A stretch of 64,000 nucleotides of DNA from Trichoplax adhaerens (GCF_000150275.1 NW_002060949.1:4574844-4638843); one strand, 5' to 3'; positions 1 to 13,700 are shown, numbered from the stretch's first letter. Numbers and translations are program-made. Notes: generated from the letters alone by a model not told the origin.

Positions 1-652
1 AATTATAAGTTGGTTCATTTGGTGTTTCTTTATGTAATATTGCTCAAGCAGAGCTTCATCTTTAGGTATGTGTAATAGAATGGTTAATTATCACTATGAA
101 GGGTGCCATGGAGAATAAATTTATTTTTGTCTAGTATGAGATCCATTCAGGCTTCAAGTATATGTTACATGCTTTAATGGACTACAACTTGATAGGATAT
201 TTATTGTAAACCTTTCTATTATGGAGAAATTTTATATCATCAGCTTATACAATATCAGAGCTATTCTTAACTCATTATTTAGATGCCAGATTTGTAATTC
301 TATAGGGATGTTTATTAAAGATGCAGTTGCATTTTAATGGCGTGATCTAAAATGTCTGTCTTACGATATATAATAAACACGCAGGTGAAGCAATTTCAGT
401 TGGATAACAAAAAAAATACTTTATTTACAAGAGAGCAAATTTATAGGATTACACACAAGTATTGTACTGACGTAAATAATATAGGAATTATAAGTACAAA
501 TTATAAGCATGATCATTTAAATTAGAGGGCTGAAAGTTATACAGTAAACTTTTGCTAAAAGGAATATCAGAGACAGTTAATTTATAAAGGTATCGATATG
601 TAAATTTTTCATTAGTTTATAGTGAATTGCATATTTTGGGGTGATAGTCATA
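1..652. other. A+T-rich sequence, no gene seen
   Basis: No open frame with splice sites or protein similarity could be recognised on either strand. It leads directly into the 310-bp tandem repeat that begins near 653. Confidence 0.5.
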
Positions 653-1583
653 GTTATGCAAAGTTGAGACCCTCTATCCGTTTTATTTATCGCAGTTAAT
701 CGTGTAATCTACCTTATACTATAATTAGATTGTTTCATTATAAATAATAAAACATTGTTACTATTATTATTATCGGAATTTATTTAAAAATTGCTAGTTA
801 TGAGTCGGCATATTTTTATGAGTCTGTATACAAATTTCTGTAGACATACTTTACATACATGGAGAATGGATACCAGCTGATTTTGAATTATGCCAAAAAT
901 GTATAGTTTAAGAATGCTAGAACAGATCATATACATATATATATAACATATCGAGGTTTTTATTAATAGTCATGCAAAGTCGCTCTATCCGTTTTATTTA
1001 TCGTAGTTAATCGTGTAATTCTACCTTATACTGTCATTAGATTATTTCATTATAAATAATAAAACATTGTTATTATTATTATTATCGGAATTTATTTAAA
1101 GATTGCTAGTTATGAGTCAGCATATTTTTATGAGTCTGCATACAAATTTCTGTAGACATATACTTTACATACATGGAGAATGGATACCACTTGATTTTAA
1201 ACTATGCCAAGAAAGTATAGTTTAAGAATGCTAGAACAGATCATATACATATATATAACATATCGAGATTTTTATTAATAGTTATGCAAAGTTGAGACCC
1301 TCTTTCCGTTTTATTTATCCTAGCTAATCGTGTAATTCTACCTTATACAGTCATTATATTATTTCATTATAAATAATAAAACATTATTATTATTATTATT
1401 GTTATTATCGGAATTTATTTAAAAATTGCTAGTTAGAAGTCTGTATACTAATTTCTTTAGACATATACTTTAAATACATGGAGAATGGGTATCAGTTGAT
1501 TTTGAGCTGTGCCAAGAAAGTATAGTTTAAGAACGCTAGAACAGATCATATATAACCTATACCGGATAGAGGTTTTTATTATT
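653..1583. repeat. Tandem repeat, three copies of about 310 bp
   Basis: Three consecutive copies begin near 653, 969 and 1281 (periods 316 and 312; the third copy is shorter and ends near 1583). Each starts with the same GTTATGCAAAGT-like block, includes a run of TTA/ATT triplets that varies in length between copies, and ends in a TATCGAGGTTTTTATTA-like block. Copies differ by scattered substitutions and small indels. No coding frame runs through them. This looks like a short satellite-type array in noncoding DNA. Confidence 0.85.
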
Positions 1584-2542
1584 ACCTGAAGGGTTAATAT
1601 ACTGCACGTATATGTGGTACAACCGCAATCTAACACAGTAAACTAACACCGTACGTCCAAGCTGCGGGAGTCTGTCTACGCAGGCAGTACCCACATATCC
1701 ACTATGTAGTATATCGTAAAGTAGACTATCAAGTGTCGTTACGGACTACAGAGGTTAATGGGTGTCCAGTAGACAACTACAGAGCTGCGCTTGCATTCGC
1801 TTGCCCACTAGCAACGCGAATTAATCAAGTTAAAGTATTTTATCATCGATGTTATTTTGGATTGGTATTGAAGGAAGAGGATGATGATTAGGAATATTTG
1901 TAAGTGGATCCACAGTAAACCGCCATTACTCAATGCATCGTTCATTTCTTTAAACGGAAGAAAACGATACGTAAGTACTGTACATATTGAAATATCTTTA
2001 GCTCCTGAAGATATACCAGTTGTGGCTGTTTCCATCTATTTATTTACTGTTCGTTACTGCCAATGTCTACATGCCGATCTACCGAATTCTCAGATAGTAA
2101 GCTAAAAGCCTCCTTTACTAGCGAGAGATTATTGAACATATTTTACTATAGAAATGAGACTATTTTAGGCCTAGGCTTCTTCGAGATAAACTGATCAGTC
2201 AGGATCTATAAATTATCCTCTATTACGACATTAGAGATGGTACATGATACAAATTTGCAGTAGAGACGTACATTGGGATGTTGGCCTGCATGCATTTTAT
2301 GTGCTTGTTGATCGGATAGGGGTAATATGTACGAAATTTGTTCGATCGGATAACAATTATACCCTTGCCAAGATAACGTAGCTTCCGTTAAAGCTTGAGG
2401 TCATGTCAAGAAGTGATTAGATAATGGGATAGACAGCCTTTCCGCTAGCTAGCAATTTCTATGATAAAGATACATCGCCTAATACACATTATTCGTAGGC
2501 AAGTGAACCGACTTAATGTACTCGTATTGTCGGTTATATACT
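1584..2542. other. Intergenic, upstream of ACOT7-like gene A
   Basis: No supported gene. The part around 1600-1810 is less A+T-rich than its surroundings and could hold regulatory sequence. Two overlapping short frames on opposite strands (1808-2105) look like chance. Confidence 0.4.
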
Positions 2543-3843
2543 ATGCATCTTCAAAGGTAATGTTCGTTGAACTAAGGACAATAAGGTAATGGATACAGTA
2601 TAGACTAGTGTGTTGTATGTAGGGTGATAAAAGATGTACTACTAAATCAAATGAAACCATAACAATTATAATTATAGTGTTCGATTGATACTAACGCTTT
2701 TCCCATCATATCGACACAATCTACTTGTGATAGAACGATTCTAAATGGCTACACACAACGGTTGGCTTGCTACGTAGGGTTAACGAGACCAATAGAGAAC
2801 CTGCAGAACCTGTCACTTTAGCTCGTAGGCTTGTTCCTGATGATGCTAATGTAGTTGGCAATATTCATGGTGGTCATATTTTACAACTGATGGAAGAAGC
2901 TGGACATATCGCTGCAACCAAACACTGTAATAGCGATAAAAAGATGACTGAAACAGATAATACAACTATTTCCAACACTGCTTATATGACACGTCTCGAG
3001 CATATGGATTTTCTGCAGCCAATGTTTGTGAACGAGATAGCTCAAGCAAAAGCTGAAGTAGTATTTGTATCGGAGCACTCCTTAGCAGTAGAGGTTAAAG
3101 TTACAGCAGAGAATATATACAAGGGAACCCGACGATTAACAAATCGGGGCATTCTGTGGTATGTACACTTCAACGTTGACAAAACTAGCCAAAATTTAGA
3201 TATCGCCAAAGTTCCTCCACTATCATACAATATTCAAAAGCAGCAAGAATATCGACAATTATATGAAAGTCGAAAGAGGGATAACAAGCTGGGTAAAGAT
3301 TTTCGTAATACCATAAATGAAAGTGATATTACTTCGGAGAATATTCATCGAAATGAAGCTATCAATCAAATAGAAGGTACTATCGTAGCATCTGAATCTG
3401 TTTTAGCACACTTAATTATGCCTTCTGATTGCTATGAAATAAAGTTTGCAACTGGTGGTTGCTTAATGAAACTTATGGATACGGCTGCTGCTATGGTTGG
3501 TATCAGACACTGTAAGTCAGCTGCTGTCACCGCTTCCATAAACGATATTGATTTCTATAGGCCGGTTAAGTTGAGTAGTCTCATTACCATCGTTGGAAGA
3601 TTAACTTTTACCTCTGGGAAATCGATGGAAACTAACGTTCGAGTGTTTGCCAAGAACATTCGTACCGGCAGCCAATACATCGCTAGTAGTTCTTTCTTTA
3701 ATATGGTAGCAATGGATAGTAATTGTATGCCCCTTAAAGTTCCGCCATTAGTATTAACTACTGATGATGAAAAGCGACAATTTGAAGAAGGTAGAGTTCG
3801 TTACGAAAATAGAAAAAAAAGTAGAGTGAATAAAATGGATTAG
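2543..3843 (+). CDS. ACOT7: Cytosolic acyl-CoA thioesterase, ACOT7-like (copy A)
   Basis: Predicted to hydrolyse fatty acyl-CoAs to free acid and CoA. Model: exon 1 2543-2556, exon 2 2778-3843, 359 aa. The reading frame has no usable ATG in the large exon; the start chosen is a small upstream exon (ATG at 2543, donor GTAATG, phase 2) that joins in frame to the acceptor TAG at 2775-2777. That first exon is plausible, not proven. The protein has two hotdog domains as in human ACOT7. The first carries GNIHGG with the Asn that is catalytic in mouse Acot7; the second carries TGGCLMKLMD with the catalytic-type Asp. The C-terminus ends with the family's EDEKRQFEEGR-like helix. An AATAAA lies at 4010-4015. 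A second, inverted copy follows at 5253-6324, tail to tail. Confidence 0.88.
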
Positions 3844-5252
3844 ACCATTTGCGTCACCTACCGTCTATCGTATTGATTGATTGATATAGTCGTGTACTAT
3901 ATGTTGTGGACCAAAAACTTATCATTTGTAAGCTGTTATGCGTATATGTTAACTATCTGTGTAAAGGCATATTTCATGTTGATGCTACAATTATCAATTA
4001 ATTAATTATAATAAAGGCATATTTGGGTACTGGTACTCGTCGCAGTATCGAGTTGTAGTACGATTTTTGCCTTAGCTTAATGACTTCGGTATATCATAGT
4101 TTTATATAAAGAAAGACTTTCTATTTGATTTAATTTTTGTTATGTAATTCTTTAATGGATTTCTGTACAACTTTGGAGATGATTAAATGATGAATTTGAC
4201 ATTGCGGTCATGATATAAATACAATTATTTATTGAATTAAATACAGTTTTAATATTGGCGATAGTAAATAAAAATTGTTATTATTAATTACAGTGAATAG
4301 TATGCTATATGGTACCATAAACTGTACATATTAATGATCAAGTTCTCTTGTATCTCCAATAATTATGATATGATTAACACACCCAAATGATATATTATTC
4401 AGGATGTGCGCAATATTAACTGTATAGTTTTACTATACAATATAAAACTATCAGTACAATATCGGATTCGCTATGAAAGTTATTGCAACATAGTATCCGA
4501 CATGAAAAAGAAAGTGAATTTCAATTTGTAAATTTTTGAAGTTGACTAGTGTACGTACATTAACTCTTTATAAAGTAGATTTGGTACGTTAATTATACCA
4601 TATATAATACGTAAACGGGTACAATTTTGTACTATATCACTTATCTGCTTACGATATCGAATATGTGCACATAATATATGCATGTCTATTCGTCTATAAA
4701 AGTAATCCAAGAACATCGCTACGCCAGAAAGGAGACATTTCCATTTAGATTGTAATTGAAAATTTCCAAGGATCCAAATTTATAAATTAATTATTTATAG
4801 CAGATCTTAGCACGTATGAGTAAATACGGTAGATTTAGATGTAAAATTTATAACCTATCATGGCAAAAATGTAATCTATAAGGCCTATTACAGTAATTTA
4901 AGTTTTGTAAGATTGTAGAACTTTGTAAGTCCGAATAGTAGAGATTATATACCGCAACTCCGATGAGACTTTCTAATATAACATACTAGGAAAATTTTCC
5001 AAATACAACTGTGGTACAATATATTAGTTTGATGTAAGTTGATGTACAGAGGTGACATAACTGGACTAGCTTTTAGCAGGCGATCGTGAATATTCCAGTG
5101 TGGTTGAACGATATTGTATCGAGTAGTTAGCCAGGTATGAAGAACTTTACTTGACATTAGCATTATGCAGACAACATTGGAATGGCCAGATTCTTACTAG
5201 AAGTGACCGTGATACGTTGGCAACAGATTTTCTTCAACTGGGCAAAGCTATT
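3844..5252. other. Intergenic between convergent ACOT7-like genes
   Basis: A+T-rich 3' flanks of two convergent genes. A poly(A) signal AATAAA at 4010-4015 fits copy A. No further coding sequence is supported. Confidence 0.5.
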
Positions 5253-6324
5253 TTATTTCTTTTTAAACATTTTTTTCCTATTTTCATAGCGTATTCTGCC
5301 TTCTTCGAATAATCGCTTTTCGTAATCACTAGTTAGTATTAATGATGGAACTTTATCATTCTTTTGTAATACCACAAAATTATAAAAGGCGCTACTAGCT
5401 ACATATCGATTACTGTTATTAGCCCAGATATCTTCTGCGATAACTTGAACCTGAACTTCCATCGATTTTGTGGAAGTAAAGGTCAGCCTTCCTATAGCAG
5501 TTATAAGATTGCCCATTTTTACTGGCTTCAGAAAATCGATATCATTAATGGAAGCCGTTGCAATAGTACCTTTGGTATGCCTAATACATACTATAGCTGC
5601 TACGTTATCCATAAGTTTCATAAGGCAACCGCCAGTTACGCGCTGAATTTGATAACAGTCAGCAGGCATAACCATATGAACTAGAACAGATTCTGAGGCT
5701 GCTACGGTAGCTTGTGTTTCCTTAGTAGCACCAGTTTGATCGATATTGCTTACTGAAGCTATGTTATCTTTAATGGTAATATCATCAAAACCTTGAACTA
5801 ATCGTCTGTTTTCTTTTTGTTGATTATATAGTTGAAGACACTTTTGGTACTTGTCAACATCGTAATGTAATAAAGGTGGAACTTTGGCGAGGCTTACTTG
5901 CTGACTTACTGGATCCTTGTTGAAGTTTACGTACCAAAATATTCCTCGATTCGTTAATCGTCGCGTTCCTCTGCTTGGGTCTTCTGCTGTTACTTCAATT
6001 TCTACAGCTAATGAGTGTTGCGATACAAATACTACTTCGGCTCTTGCTTGTGCTACCTCATTAACAAAGATTGGCTGTAAAAAGTTCATATGATCCAATC
6101 GAGCCATATAAGCAGCATTATAGATATTCTGATCGGTTTGAGTTACTCTATTATTATTGTTACTACTATAGCAATGTCTAGTTGCAGCAATATGTCCAGC
6201 TTGTTCTGCAAGTTGTAAAGTCTGACCCCCGTGGATAATACCTAATGGATTAGTATCAGCAGGAAGAATTTTGCGAGCTAAAATAATTGAATCCGATTTA
6301 TGATCATTTTGATTATAAGTTGAT
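5253..6324 (-). CDS. ACOT7: Acyl-CoA thioesterase, ACOT7-like (copy B), partial model
   Basis: The large exon spans 6324 down to 5253 (356 codons plus stop) and encodes both hotdog domains. Its acceptor TAG after a pyrimidine tract (6325-6336) leaves phase 2, the same intron position and phase as copy A. The first exon is not settled: two candidates give phase 2, ATG at 6475 (exon 6468-6475) and ATG at 6520 (exon 6504-6520). The second domain keeps TGGCLMKLMD. The first domain reads GIIHGG where copy A and ACOT7 proteins read GN.HGG, so the Asn that pairs with the Asp in the mouse enzyme is replaced by Ile. It may therefore have reduced or altered activity or act in a mixed oligomer. It is convergent with copy A and clearly an inverted duplicate. 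Confidence 0.85.
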
Positions 6325-7868
6325 CTATTAGGGGAAGTAGATACCCATCTGACCGTATTCTATCAGAAGCGAAGAGAAGGTAAAACGCAATTAGCTTAAT
6401 CTGTCACTAACAAGTTAGCAATTACACGTATAATTATTGGGGATTGCAAATGTCAAAAATTTTTGACCTGTACATCTATCAAATAGTCCACAACTGAGAT
6501 TACTGCGAGCAAATGTTCATTAGAATTAATGTTTCGAATTATAAAAATGTATTACTACAACTTGTAGAGTTAGATTAGACATCCTCTCAAGTCGCAATAA
6601 AAAGATAGCATTTTCATATACGCGTATATTTACATAATAATATTTGATGTTTAAAGCTGCTATATACTAATACGCATTGATTGGCATTGATTTCGAGTCA
6701 TATTTACCGAAACTTTTATCTTGTTTGGATTATCCAGGTGTAACTTGATGAATGCCCATCTGGTTGTTATCCATAATCTGCTCAATCTCTGTAAGCCAAT
6801 ATTATTGATCATGATCAATGTTCGAGTCTTGTCAATATACAATATTATTTTTAAAATATGAACATGGCTTTCAGTCTGCAAGTTTATGAAACAGCAGGAT
6901 AAATTTTGCTGAATAGAAATGTAGATAGTAATGCAGTATCTAATGAACTATAAATTATCATTAATCATCGGACTCGCAGGATGTAATAATTTAAGGTATG
7001 AAGTGATTGTGATCGATGCGTCGTTCAATTATAATTAATTATTAACGCAGGATGGATGGAATTGTAAGTATATCCAATGGAAGAGCCACCATATAATCAA
7101 TAAGAACTGGTTATTAGCATGGTGATCCAAACATAATAATTTAATTTCCTCTTAATATGATTTCATATCGCCATCAACATCTGCAATATAAAAAGATCTC
7201 AGGGATTGTCCTCTTCAGTCTTGACAGCCAAGGTCCCCACCTACTCCCATTGATGGTCCACATCCGTCCTGCCGGTACCGGTGTGTACATCACGTATACT
7301 ATCTATACTACACTGTATGACTCAGGGGGCTGTGTAGTATTATACAGTATAGACTCATGAAATTTTCCAAATCAGATTCCAACGTGGACAGTACTCTACA
7401 CTCTACAGTACAGTGCTTATCCATCTATTACTGTACTGTACACTGTGCAAAATGAATTGTCATTACCTGAGCGCTTCTTCTCCAACCAATGCAAGTATAA
7501 CTTGATTAAGATGAATGGCATGGTGTGACAGCTTATTTGAGCATAGTAAATCTCTTATATAGAACGGCTAGAGGTGGTCAGGCTGCATCTGATTTGGAGC
7601 TAATGGATGGAGAAGCTCTTGATTTTGAGGTAGTGTAATCCGGTCACGGTAATTTGGTAGTAAGTAATCTATGTCTACAAGATGTGATATAAATTTAACT
7701 TCTGCAGATTGAAATTGTTGTCACTGTATTAAGATTGGATTTTCTCTTCATTTGTAACAGTTATGGAATGAATGAGCATTTCAACGAGTCAAATCGATTG
7801 ATTTACTGTTTGCCTTGTTATTTAAGTAAGAAGCTTGTAAGATTGATTTGCTTGAGGCTTCTGATACT
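6325..7868. other. Intergenic between ACOT7-like B and TSEN34
   Basis: Holds the unresolved first exon of ACOT7-like B and the TSEN34 promoter region. A 16-bp perfect palindrome (GTCAAAAATTTTTGAC) lies at 6452-6467. A cluster of ACAGT/ACTGT pentamers lies near 7384-7446. No gene is supported. Confidence 0.4.
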
Positions 7869-10326
7869 ATGGCTGAATGCGAGAAAATCAAGCTCTACTT
7901 ACTCGACGATGATGCCTTTGTATGGACTGCGGACGGTAACAACCACTTACATTTGATATGTAGTGCTGCATTATCAAATAATGCATTGTAATTTGCAATA
8001 GATGTACGCCTATCAAATCGGTTCTATTTATGAGTATACTTCAGCTTTACCTAAATCTCTTAGCTCTCATCAGAAAATAGTATAATTAGTCAGGGCTTAG
8101 TCAGTTAATTCTGAATTAAATTGTCTATGAAGACCAGTGAGCAGTAATCATTCATCGTTTAAAACTATGGCGTAACTCTTTTATTATACGTATACAATTA
8201 CAAGATAATGTTATACAGTCTAAATACAGTACATGACTAGTCTTGTATGCTTTGTTACTTAATGCAATTAATGCAAGACGTTTAAAAAAGTAGATTGGAA
8301 GCTATTGCGTCAGAACTACAGGATAAGTTGGCAATTACAAGATAATGTCATACAGTCTAAGTACAGTACATCGACTAGTCTTGTATGCTTTATTACTTAA
8401 TGCAATTAATGCAAGACGTTTAAAAAGTAGATTGGAAGCTGTTATATCCAAATTATAGGATAGTTGGCAATTACAAGATAATGTCATACAATCTAAGTAC
8501 AGTACATCAACTAATCTTGTATGCTCTATTACTTAATGTAATTAATGCAAGATGTTTAAAAAAGTAGATTGGAAGCTGTTGCGTCGGAACTACAGGATAG
8601 TTGGTCATTTAACTGGTAGTTTACCTCGACAACCAAAGCAAAATACTTACCAAGGCTTACCACTTAAATTACTACGAGAGGAAGCTACGTTACTTCTCGA
8701 AAAAGGTTCTTAACAATTCAATATAGCTATGGTATCTGAACACGTTGACAATTTTATATTATAATACGACTATTTATTGAATGTATGATGTAACGGCAAC
8801 TGTCTTAGACGTCTACATGTGCAGTTATATCAACAGATAAGCCTTTTCACTATGGTAAAAGTGTCTTAAAATTTGTAGTACGCTTATTATTTACCTAATT
8901 TTAATCGTAGGTATTGCTGAATTGGTTACATGTAATATACCGGAAATAAATCAAAGTCAAATCGAGTTATACAATCACAATCGTGAGAGTAATATTATGG
9001 AGCAGGTTTGTCGCTTCATTAATTATTTCTGTCTTATTTTGGTAATATTTCCAAAATAACTATAGTGACATACTTATGTTAATTAAATGCGAATACTACA
9101 TGAAATTATACACATACTTTTGCTAATTATTATCGACTTTGTTATCCTATATAGGCCAAGATAATTGCTAAGGAGAAGAACGAACGGGATCTATTTTATC
9201 GAGAGCAAAATCATCTACCCTGTATGTACAATAAATGATCATAGATAAGTGTAGTATGTAAGCTACCGATAATGGTCTTTATACTACTGTAGGAACTTGT
9301 TGATAACACTACGCTATTCTTAGCACTCGGTATTTTGAAATTGATGTGGTGTTAATTTGCTATACGATAATTCTGAGATTTGAATAATATTGTACTATAA
9401 TTTATTAAATCAAAGATACCAAGCTTCCTATGCACTTAACTACTTAGTAGTCAACACTATTTTGTTTAAAAGTTTCATCTGCTTATTCGCATTAGGTGAT
9501 GTCAATAAGGAAGCTAATAAAGATATTTCTGATGACGAAGTATGAAATTAAATTATCAAATGTCCTTTATACGTATACTTGTAATTATAATTGATCTAAT
9601 ATATATTAATCATTGGGATTGACTTTGGTAAAAAATGGTTTTATTGTAAAATATATAAATAGATCAAGAAATTGCAATCGTCAGCTATAATTCATATATC
9701 AACGGGTTCGTAAAAGTAAAAATATGCTCTTAGAATTAACAGAGAATTTAAAAGATGCTGGATTGATAAATTGCCTTTTTCAGCAAACCTAGTTGATAGC
9801 GTTACTTCGAGCAACTGCCGCAAAATAACCTGGAAATACCCGGATGCTTTAAGTGATGTAATATAGTCGTCATATTACTATTAATTGCCGAAAATTTTAA
9901 CGAGTACTGCGAAAGGTGTGATCTAACATTGTTCTAAATTACTATAAATAGAAATTTCGATATGCTGCGTATCGTGATTTATGGTATAAAGGATTCTATA
10001 TTACACCGGGAAGAAAATTTGGTGGTGATTATCTTGTTTATGCAGGTTGTAGATTTATTTTGATTAAAGTATCAACATACGTGTATGATGTAATTATTTA
10101 AACTGGTACTAATCTAGCAAAATTTGCTAATTCAAAACAAGATGATCCATATCTTTTCCATTCGCGGTATGTCGTTCGAGTAATACCATCTGAAAGAGAA
10201 ATCAGCACGTACGACATGATTGCTTTCGGTAGATTATGTACAAATGTCAAGAAGATTGGAATATTTTGTTCAGTAGTGGAAGATAAAGTTAAATATTTAT
10301 CTGTTAAATGGACCGGAATGGGTTGA
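7869..10326 (+). CDS. TSEN34: tRNA-splicing endonuclease subunit TSEN34
   Basis: Catalytic subunit of the nuclear TSEN complex; it cuts the 3' splice site of intron-containing pre-tRNAs. Model, 274 aa (human about 310): 7869-7935, 8568-8705, 8911-9005, 9155-9221, 9496-9539, 9669-9705, 9784-9857, 9952-10045, 10118-10326; all junctions are GT-AG and keep frame. The N-terminal part shows the family's G-LPR-P-QN pattern; a short acidic linker lies in exons 4-5; the nuclease domain has Y-A-YRDLW, then KFGGDYLVY. The expected catalytic triad is Tyr204 (GGDYLVY), His219 (LFHSRY) and Lys250 (NVKKIG). ATG at 7869 is the first in frame and gives the usual LDD..VW start. Exon 2's acceptor lies in the third copy of a 137-bp tandem repeat. 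Convergent with the SNF2-like gene. Confidence 0.93.
8195..8606. repeat. 137-bp tandem triplication carrying the TSEN34 exon 2 splice acceptor
   Basis: Three direct copies begin near 8195, 8332 and 8468. Each contains GCAATTACAAGATAATG, an AATGCAATTAATGCAAGA segment and ends with AAAGTAGATTGGAAGCT. The last segment is the 3' splice site plus the first coding bases of TSEN34 exon 2; only the third copy (AG at 8566-8567) continues into the full exon. Copies 1 and 2 are therefore pseudo-acceptors with 35-40 bp of exon-like sequence and no matching donor. Confidence 0.9.
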
Positions 10327-10756
10327 AAGTTGCTCTTTGCTTAAACAAGAACTCAAAAGAACTCTTCAAATTATTTCCTAGTCTATGATAGGTTATTTTC
10401 AGGTGGATAAAAATATCAGATGTATATTATATTCAATTTACAATTAGAATAGATTACACTCGTATCCACAGGAGTATACACGGTAACAATGTACTGTATA
10501 TGGTGGCTCTATCAAAGATTAGTATTTTCTTTAAGTTATATCAAAATATTTCTTAATATATATTTGACAGTGTTATAGGCTGTACATTTAGAGAAGACAT
10601 TAAAATTCATTTGTGTATACAACATTAAACAATATAAACGATTTAGCAGTACTATAAGAGTTTAGTGTGTACTGCATATATTAGCATGATATTCTTCTGC
10701 ACAACAAGCTGATACAGCAACTGATTCAATCATTTTAATGTTGCCAATATTATCAG
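10327..10756. other. Short 3'-3' intergenic region
   Basis: Separates two convergent genes (TSEN34 ends at 10326; the SNF2-like gene ends at 10757). No coding sequence is seen. Confidence 0.5.
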
Positions 10757-13700
10757 CTACTGAGCTGGAATTAAGGCGTATCTAAAGCTATCATATTGAC
10801 GTACATCGACTATCCAAGACGAAAACTCTTCTTTAGCAAGGCATTCCTTTAAAACTGTGTCGTTCTATTAACATTTAAGAATTTCGATATATTCATTAGA
10901 TTATAAATGCCTGATTTTGTTCTTAATCAAGAGTAGATAATTTTCTCAGCTATCAATTAAATAAAGTAATTATACGTATATACGCACGATATTTCCTGTT
11001 TGTTGTGCCAGATGATTAAGACTTGTAGGATATTTAGGAGTGCTATTACGACGGAATAGTGATTCAACCTCTGAGAGTTTGATGCTACGCGTACAATTTA
11101 GATGAGAACGTACTGTTCTTTTATCTTCTATAAACATTTTAGCCATATTAAGCTAAACATGCAATAGGTAATTAGTACAATTTATGCAAGCAGATTTTCT
11201 CGATAGAGTATAAATAGCAATTTTAAAGTACACCTACGCGCTCGAAAAATAGTTTTTCCTCTGCGGTATCCTATTGTTGTAGCAAAAGCATGTATAAGTA
11301 ATTACAATTTCTATGATATTGTTTCATAATTACAGCCATGTATCTGCATGATTACAACATTGGATTATGCTTTTTACGTTTTTTCGTTAGTAGTATATTA
11401 TTAATATACTAGTACATTGAAAGAAATCAATATTATAGTTAGCTTTTAGGGATAAAATAGTGATCCTAACATGATTCCTACCAAATTTGACTATACGTAT
11501 TTTGAAAGATTGTAGATTAAAGATGTAATTATCTTTTCAATAACAATAAATTTTAGTTGACGAGATTACTACTGATACGTCGTATAATTTTAAACGCAAA
11601 TACCAAAATTTTACGGTTAAAGCGAGATGACAAGGCGGCAACAGTATAACAAAGATAAAATAAGGCCTAAGCAACCAATATATAATACTGTATTGTATAA
11701 TCTTGAATTCAACAGTCTCATTAGCGTACTTACGTGAATAATTAGGCGGGTAACTTTCAAGATTTTGCTTCGCTTCGATGCATAAGCTTTCGTTATCACC
11801 TTTTGGTCATCATAGATGTAGTAATCCCAAAAAACTATTCTGTCAACTTCTGTGAGATTAATATCTTTATTTTGAATTTCTTCCAGAGGAATAAAAAGTA
11901 CTGATTGACTGTGTATAAATACAGAGCAATAATTTATAATTACAAACGATGAAATTATGTTAAATTCTGCTATGATTATTAATTGTACAGTATCTAGAGT
12001 TTGCATTTTAAATATTGAAGGCATTTAACTTATTAGAATGTAGCATGATAAAGTTGAAATAGTTGATGTAATTGTACTCATGTAGGTAGTAAATCTTAGT
12101 AAATTTCGACTTTTACCCTTTATATAGCTTCATAGCATTTTCATTACTATTTTGCGTTGTTTTTTGCCCAATTATTAAATACTGGTGTTTGTCTAGGCCA
12201 TTTATCTTTGAGAGTATCATTTCAAAAATACTTAACACGTTATCATCTTGGAGACAAAAATTGTAAACAACGACAATTTTTTCGGAAGATGATAAACATA
12301 ACTGGATTAAACAGTCTAGAATCAAGTATTTACTACAAAGTCCGGCTATATCTGGACTTGTAGCTAATTGATTATTTTGAACTTTTGGTGTTGAAGCAGT
12401 TAACCAGATAGAATATAAATTTCTGTACCATTTTTGAATATCTGCGTCAGCTGTAAAATTGAAACATCAAAGAATGTTCGTTTTTCAATTATAATGATCA
12501 GAAAATTTGAAATATAACTAGCTAAATATATTAATGAGATAGATAAGATTTGTATAGTTGTTAAACAGCCTGCATAGTGCCTTTATAATCATATATCTGC
12601 TTCGTGAATTCTAAGACAGGTTACTAATAAAAATCTTACTGGCTATACCTTCCTGTCCGGTAATTGAAGGACGATTGAGAACATCATTGTACAGTTGTGT
12701 TTGTTCGTCATTTAATCTCAGAAACACTACATGCTCTATCTTTCGATGGATACGGTATTGCGTATCAGTTACACTATACACCTAAATTATGAAGACAATC
12801 ATATAATGTTTAAATCCGTGTGCATAAAGTGCCAAAGCCTGAGAATGTATTTAGCGACGTTTGCTAAACCAATCAACTAAGTATTGAGTAGATAGACAGA
12901 CACCGTAAAATCTTACAATTTTTAAGTAGATATAATATAACCATAATACCTTAATAAAGTAATCTAGGAGAAGATCTTCTCTAGCATCGTTGGAATTATG
13001 AACTTTCAAGGCGTCAATTATGTTATTTTGCACGCGATGAATCGAATTATGTGTAGGATTGACAAGAGCAACCATTGTACTAACTACAGTAAGAGAATAA
13101 GAAGCGGCAAATTATGATTTTCAAGATGATAAATTACAGATAATAAAACATTTGTAATTTCTGGTTCGATATGAAATACTAGTAAAATAACAGTAATACT
13201 ATTTACTAAACTGACAAGAACGCTTACACTTAGTAATATCATCGCCATAAATATCAGCCAAAAAAACTCGTTGTCGAGTGTTTACTTTTGAAACCAGATC
13301 AAAAATGGCCGTCCAACGTTGTTCTGGTAAGAAGTCGTCATCACATATTACAAGATCAGATCCTACATGCCAGTATCAAAATAAGTTTTACGAATGACGA
13401 ACAAATTAATTATTAGCTCTTTACATTTACTTATTACCTGGTGATTGGAGGCAATTTTTCATCTCTTGTAATTGCTGTGATTTTGAGTGAAGTAGCTCAG
13501 AATATGTATTATAACTTAGTAGAAGTACTCCTGAAATCTGCTTCCATTGCTTTATCGTTGCATAATTGTCTTTTTGGATCGTTGCATAATTGTCTTTTTT
13601 ATCAGAATTTGGACGTAGATAGTACAACTATCAAGAATTTACTAATGTTAAGAATTGTACTTTCAAAAATCTTGATAAAATAAAGGAAAACGGGGAAAAC

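Noticed and set aside
2745-2777. ATG at 2745 as the start of ACOT7-like copy A
   Set aside because: It runs into a TAG after ten codons and is one frame off the thioesterase; a small upstream exon at 2543-2556 gives the right phase.
7441-7650. Plus-strand frame with GGQAASDLE-like stretch ending at a GAG/GTAGTG site
   Set aside because: No start, no partner exon and no clear family; too weak to call.
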